Assembly (NCBI RefSeq): GCF_000003815.2
Contig: NC_049980.1
Location: 16,169,639-16,198,886, forward strand
Source of the DNA: Branchiostoma floridae
Lineage: Eukaryota; Chordata; Leptocardii; Amphioxiformes; Branchiostomatidae
Length of the DNA stretch: 29,248 bases
Reading direction: 5' to 3'
This document shows positions 1 through 6,300 of the stretch, in pieces. Position numbers and translations under genes: made by a program. Within the stretch, counting starts at the first letter, position 1; every line of letters starts with the position of its first letter. Under the pieces are notes generated by a model that saw only the letters and a list, made by a program, of their open reading frames with translations, ran no database searches and was not told where the DNA came from.

Positions 1-6
1 TTTATT
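1..6 (-). terminator. Polyadenylation signal AATAAA of the mosaic lectin gene
   Basis: The window begins TTTATT, which is AATAAA on the minus strand, about 122 bases after the TAG stop of the lectin gene. Spacing and position fit a 3' UTR end. The cleavage site would lie outside the window. Confidence 0.5.
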
Positions 7-127
7 CTACAACAGTTGTTTCCTGGCATGTGCTAACTGATTGCTTAGTTATTCACGTGCGATAATTGTTTTCTTACTACATAGGAAGAGACCAAGCCCA
101 GATTCGCCTGATATAGAACACTGGTTC

Positions 128-376
128 CTACATATAAAGGATACGTCCAAACATTACTCCCATAAACATATAACACATATATAGGGTTGTCTGACCTTCC
201 AGTTCACAGATGAAATGAAAGGCCGATGAACAGTGACGGGACGTCCAGTTAAAGTTGAACTGCCTATCCATGACGACACAGCTCTCGCTCCCATGATCAG
301 CCAATGAATTTGCTCCCGGAGCCCAGAGCGATGTCTGCAGTAGCAGCGGCTTTTGGTCCCACCAATAGTAGGTTCC
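128..376 (-). CDS. Exon 11: C-terminal half of the C-type lectin-like domain, stop codon
   Basis: Acceptor TATGTTTCATAG| and phase 0. The exon reads [39 protein letters not shown], then [18 protein letters not shown], completing the six cysteines expected of a long-form domain, with W-x-D-x-x-P, W-A-P-G and F-I-C-E. The sugar/calcium motif is not EPN or QPD (here GAN) and the W-N-D motif is replaced by N-F-N-W, so canonical calcium-dependent sugar binding is doubtful. The frame runs 21 residues past LEG to TAG at 130-128. A good donor (GGAAG|GTCAGA at 196) would instead splice on, but the nearby AATAAA supports a terminal exon. Confidence 0.8.
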   Translation of the reverse strand, partial: GTYYWWDQKPLLLQTSLWAPGANSLADHGSESCVVMDRQFNFNWTSRHCSSAFHFICELEGQTTLYMCYMFMGVMFGRILYM

Positions 377-3300
377 CTATGAAACATAACAACCCATATT
401 TGGCTATCGGAGATCTGATACATGCAGACCGATTGGCCCATCAGTGTTACTATGACACCTGTTTAGATATCTTGATATTTTGCAAGATTTGATTCCTTGG
501 GAAGAAAATAGATAATTTATATAAATAACATAAAGGCGCATCGGTATACTAGTCTGAGCCTAAACTATGGATAAATGCACATGATGTTGCATTCACTTCC
601 TTTATGGACGAATTTGCGACAACCCTATAGAAAAATACAAAAGTTTCCTTCAGGTAATACTCTAGGATTCTATGCACACATCCACAACAACTACCGGGTA
701 AATTTTGTCATTGTCATTTTCAAAGCAAAGAATGGGCTGCACCTGTCGGTATTTGAGGCCGATCCAATATGCCTCTCCTGGTTTCACAGTGGCATGACGG
801 GATATAAACATGTGCTCGTCTGTTGAGCTGACGTCAGCAAGATGAGCCGCCATGTTACGACAGGACGTCTTGGCTGTCTCGTACGTAGTCGGAACTCGGC
901 TGATGTAGTAGCAAGACTCCCCGTATGCCCACCAGCCGTAAGGGCAGAACTCTTTCAAAACAAAGTCTTGCATGAGACTTAACAAACGTCCCTGTAGTTG
1001 TTATCAGTAACGAAATTAAATCATGTCTATACAACAATTGCAAACACACACACACACACACACACACGCATACATGCACATACATGCACAAATATACAGA
1101 CACACACACAAACATACACATAGGGATATATGCACACACCGATTCACAAACATACACACTTGCACACACACATACATAAACACATACATCACACAAACAC
1201 ATATAACGTTACACACATACGTGCACACATACTATGATACACACATATATATTCACACATGCACACATACATATACGTCCACACAGGCACATACATACGC
1301 GGTCGCGCACACACACACACACATACGCATACACACATGTACGCACATGTATATACTCTCTCTCTCACACACACACACACATACAAACACACGCACACAC
1401 ACAAACACACACAAACACATACACACCTTTCCCACTGCGAGCTCGAGCAACAGGACTTTTGTCGTAGGACACCACAAAGCCGTCCTTCTTCATTATCTCC
1501 GTGTCAGTAATGAAGTTCAGGTACGCCACGTTANNNNNNNNNNNNNNNNNNNNNNNNNNNNNNNNNNNNNNNNNNNNNNNNNNNNNNNNNNNNNNNNNNN
1601 NNNNNNNNNNNNNNNNNNNNNNNNNNNNNNNNNTGGCACAGTTAAGAGGCGCGCTTCATTCCTGAGATCACAGTGACGTCCGAACCATTTACCACACAGA
1701 AATATCGGAGCTCATGATAAGCATTTACGCCGGAACGAGGGACTCAACACACACAACCATACAACATCGCAACACATCATCGCATATGACTATCAGTACA
1801 ATAGACAACAAATACAAGGGCATACATAATCTACAAAAAAACATACACATACCACTCTCTTACGCTAACACACTATCTCCTTCTCCTCCACCTTAGAAAC
1901 TCGTCTCTTCTTGCGTTTCCCCATGATGACCAAACACGCTCATAACCTCGTATCACAAGTATAGAGGCTTGTACAGGACTGAAAGCAACACTTTAGCCTT
2001 CAGCACCACAACTTATACCTGACCAATCAGTACAGCATCAGATTAAACCAACCTACAAGCACTCTTAGAACAGAAGCCATTGATGTGATTTGTAACAACA
2101 GCACAGCCTGCTGTGACCACAAGCAATCAGACCTACATGTATCATCTGTTTCTTAGGAACAGATCCACTGCAGGATATCTAAACTTAGACCTGTCACTCA
2201 AACAGCCACACAAACCGTCATCTGGGTTCACAACCAAGCATATGTTAGTGGACTTGCACAAGCAAGCAGACATTTCATCTGTTTCTTAGGAACAGATCCA
2301 CTGCAGGATATCTAAAATTAGACCTGTCACTCAAACAGCCACACAAACCGTCATCTGGGTTCACAACCAAGCAGATATGAGTAGACCTGCCCCAACCAAA
2401 AAAAAACAGCATCAGCCTACAGTGTCAGGTTCAAGCACTAGGAGGCCCAAAATCAAACCTGACCACCAGGACACCAGCAACAATCCACGTAACAAATAGC
2501 AACACAATGGCACCTTGCGTTCCGGAGATACAGCGTACGCGCCGTGCCCGCACAAAAGGTAACCTGGAATGTCAAGTTCAAGCACCAAGGGCGCCAAAAT
2601 CAAAATTGAGAATTATTCAGCCACCACCAACACATGTGCCAAATATCATCGCGCCCGCATCAACCGTTCAGAAGATATAACTCCGGAAAACCCCCTCCCG
2701 GACACAAAATTCGACCTGCCGCGTCAAGTTCAAACGCGACAAGGCCCAAAGTCAATCCTAGGTAACAGGCAACAACTCCCCACCCATGCACCAAAAATCG
2801 TTGCAATGGCGCGTATCGTTCCGGACACACAGCGCCAAAAGTGCCCAAAAACACAAAAAATGCCACCTTCAATGTCAAGTTCAAGCACCANNNNNNNNNN
2901 NNNNNNNNNNNNNNNNNNNNNNNNNNNNNNNNNNNNNNNNNNNNNNNNNNNNNNNNNNNNNNNNNNNNNNNNNNNNNNNNNNNNNNNNNNGAGGCCCAAA
3001 ATCAAACCTGAGTGTCAGGCTACCACCCCCAACCCACGTACCAAAAATCGTCGTGCTCACACCATCCGTTCTCGAGATACAGCGCCCTAAATCCCCAGCT
3101 TCCAAAAGTTCCCACGCCCCTGAAAACCATACCTGCATACATGCAGGTAATGATGAGCTCAGTCGCCCATGAACATGGCATAGATTGTTCACAGCGGGAG
3201 CACTCGACAGCAAATATTACGAAAATGTGGTCCAAAAACAACAGTATCAACTATATCTACCTCCAAGTAATCCCCGTTGACAATATCAACATCACTAACA

Positions 3301-6300
3301 GTCATTGTTAGCACGTAGCCATCGGGTGCCTTCAGGACGATGCTGCAGTTCTCGAAATTCTCGTAAGGGTTGTTCGAGTAAAACTTTCGGTCGCGGGTTA
3401 GCACGGTCAGCGTAGATCCGCAAACTGAAACAGAAAGGGGAATTATTCAGTTTCCCATTACAAAGCTGTAATTAAGGATTGTTGCGTATTTTTACAATGT
3501 CGGATGTAAAGTGCAAAATATATTTCGTCTTGAAAAACTAACATCAAAGTTGCCACCGCTGTAGACATTACTGCAGGTATAGCCAATAGGTCTATATATT
3601 GATAAAAGCTTGCTAGCCTCGAGCTCGGCTAGACGAAATCAAGAGGAGAAAGAAAAAGACAGAAAGGGAGGTTATCATCAGATCTAGATCAATAAATATG
3701 TGAATCGTACCAGGAGCGAAGTGGTATGTCTTTGCAGCCGTTCCATCGTAGCTGCAACGCAAAAGCAACAAATTCTCGTCAGCTCGAGTGCAAGTTCATC
3801 TATGGCGATAATATTGACAGTATAGAGATTTTATTACTACTTGTACGGATGTAGCATGTAAAATATCTACAATCATACACTGTAAGTATTCTGGTTGTAC
3901 CTACTTTTGTGAAGTGATTCCATTGCGGGTGGAGCTGCCAGAATAAGGGGTACTGGCTATCTTCCTCACGGTGACGGGCCCGCCATTCTCATCAGTAATC
4001 CAACCGTCATGGATCGCCGCCTTGCAGATCGGTGAGTACTGCAGCGTGTGGAGTAGGTCAGTGATTCATTAGCTAATACGTTCCTATTATGTAGAGCCAT
4101 AAACCGAGGCAATGTAAAACAAGAAAACCAGAAAAAGTTGAGTTAAGATTTGATATTTCTGCCATTTAAAAAAAAAAATCAGATTCAACATTATATCAAT
4201 CCTACTTACGCAAGAGTAGATCCCATCTCCATATATTTCACCAGCTGACAAGCAACCGGGAGGGCAGTTCATTCTGTGTGAGAAAAGACCAAAATGGACA
4301 TACATTGATATGGTGCTAGGGAACTGAACATATACAATCCATAGGCTTATTCTTCTTTACTGCTTTGTAATTTGCTGCCTTCTAGCGACGGTTGTACTCA
4401 TTGCATACAAACTTCAACATGACTCAACAAAGGTTCAAATAAACTGCACATTGCACATAACCGAAGTTGTTCTTCTGCATTGTCATTCTCAACGAGGACA
4501 TTGGGCGGCAGTTCTTGATATTGCAACGATCTAATCATCTTAATAGTGCTTTAATGGCTTCATTAACTACCATTAACATCCAATACATCCATAGTACCAG
4601 TATTACGTCATTTGTAACGTAAATGGCAATGAAGAAGACCATGCCACAAGTCATCACTGCACTGAGTCCGATAGTGCCTTACTAAAAGTCCATAACGTTT
4701 TATATTAACATTTTATATAACAGGCAAACGTCAAACATTGTCAGATGACAAATGACAAAAAAAGGTTTGCAAATCCACAGTATAGAAAACCTGTATGGTA
4801 TCTTACGTCCAGACTTTCTCTACTCGGCTACAAGCAGTCACAGAACACACTGAACAAAGAAACAATCAGGTTAGAATCATTTCATGTATGTATAAAAACA
4901 ACATATAAAGTTACATGCGCTTTCAATCTGTTACTTGTCAACATCACTTGACTTGCCACTTGTTGCGAAAGAAATTATGTAACCGTTAATTTTATCGAGA
5001 GAGGAATCTGCGGTAATTTGAAAAAAAGTCACTTTCGTCGTCTGCTATATTTACAGACATAGTTTCAAAAAACGCTGCTATAGAATGTCTCTTTTCAAGT
5101 AATAACGAAATAGAACGTCTCGCCTTGCAACCATCCTTACTTACAACCAAAGTTTGTATTACCGAAATGAAGACTCGCGCACTCCACTAGAGGGGCGATC
5201 TCGACTGCGACCTAATATTTCTCAGATCACTCAACAAAATTACGTATAGATTATTTTGAAAGAAAAAATTAAAAAGCTTTGCGTGTTTTGTTGTATTTAT
5301 GTTATATTTCTTATATTGTGCGTGATATTTCATAAGTCAAAGGTTACTCTTATGGAATTTAAGTCGCAGCGAGAATGAAGCGCGTCCAGTGGAATGGTGC
5401 CTACCATCTCCTGTGCGTGTCATTGTCCTAAAACTGCCCGGGATGGTCCTGTAGTCGGTACAGGTTGGGCAGCTACAGTGCCCCCAGGATTCTCCGCACC
5501 AGTGCGCCCATGAGCAGCAGGGGTGATCTGACGCCGGGTTACACTGACTGGCGTTTCCTGCTGCATTCGGGAATGCCGGTCCGCACTTGTTTATTTGTCT
5601 CAACCATGGCCATTGGACGGCTAAAATGCGCAAAGACAGAAATCATCATCTTTACCTCCGTGACCTTGTTCTCGAACTGTGTATTTGTTTGTCTGTTTGT
5701 CTTCGTGTGTGTCCGTAGTTATTTGAAAACTATGAAGTGGCAGGATGTGAGGCGGAAATTGCTATTACTTAAATTGTTACTTTTGCATCGGGTTTTAATA
5801 TATATGAACCTCATTGCGGCCTGAGCCATGAGTTGTACGGATTGCGATTTTAATGGGCCAATAAAATTTTATTTCAATGTATGCGTCAATGACAACTGAG
5901 GACAAAACTGCATTCCTGCAACATGCATATTCCGTTTGTGTACAAAACAACCTCTTGCGTAAGGTTTTGTAACTAGGACATAGCACTGAGGTGCGCCGAA
6001 GTCAAGCTGATATTTTCGTTTTCTGCTTTTATCTTAGCGTCATATGACAAACACGATGGAACTGTCTGATACAAGGTCTGTGTCACTGTAAACTGCTCGA
6101 AACTAGACGAAGCATGCACTGTTTTTCTTGCCCAACATAAAAGCGCCAGCGAAGTGAAATTAACTCTCAAAGAAATTAGTCTATTCAGGAGACATCTATG
6201 TAATATCTTCATCAATTGTCTACTGTGTGCTCTTTTGCGTGACAAATTAGCAACGGGTCATCACGTCACAGAAAGAGTAACCTCATCACTTTATGTGGCG

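Noticed and set aside
196-334. Shorter version of the last lectin exon starting after CTGCTACTGCAG at 335
   Set aside because: It would drop the W-x-D-x-x-P strand of the lectin domain; the acceptor at 377 keeps the frame and completes the fold.
1634-1661. Alternative CUB exon start after GATCTCAG at 1662, reading NEARLLTVP
   Set aside because: The other frame through 1743-1660 gives a far better CUB match (RYFC and SDVTVISG) and continues into NVAYLNF.
1016-1676. Several long open frames on both strands through 1.0-1.7 kb
   Set aside because: They are translations of the (CA)n microsatellite (Thr-His or Cys-Val repeats), and one runs through the N gap.
2412-3213. Open frames on both strands in the 2.4-3.2-kb block
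   Set aside because: They arise from the minisatellite and cross 100 N; no domain or codon pattern supports them.
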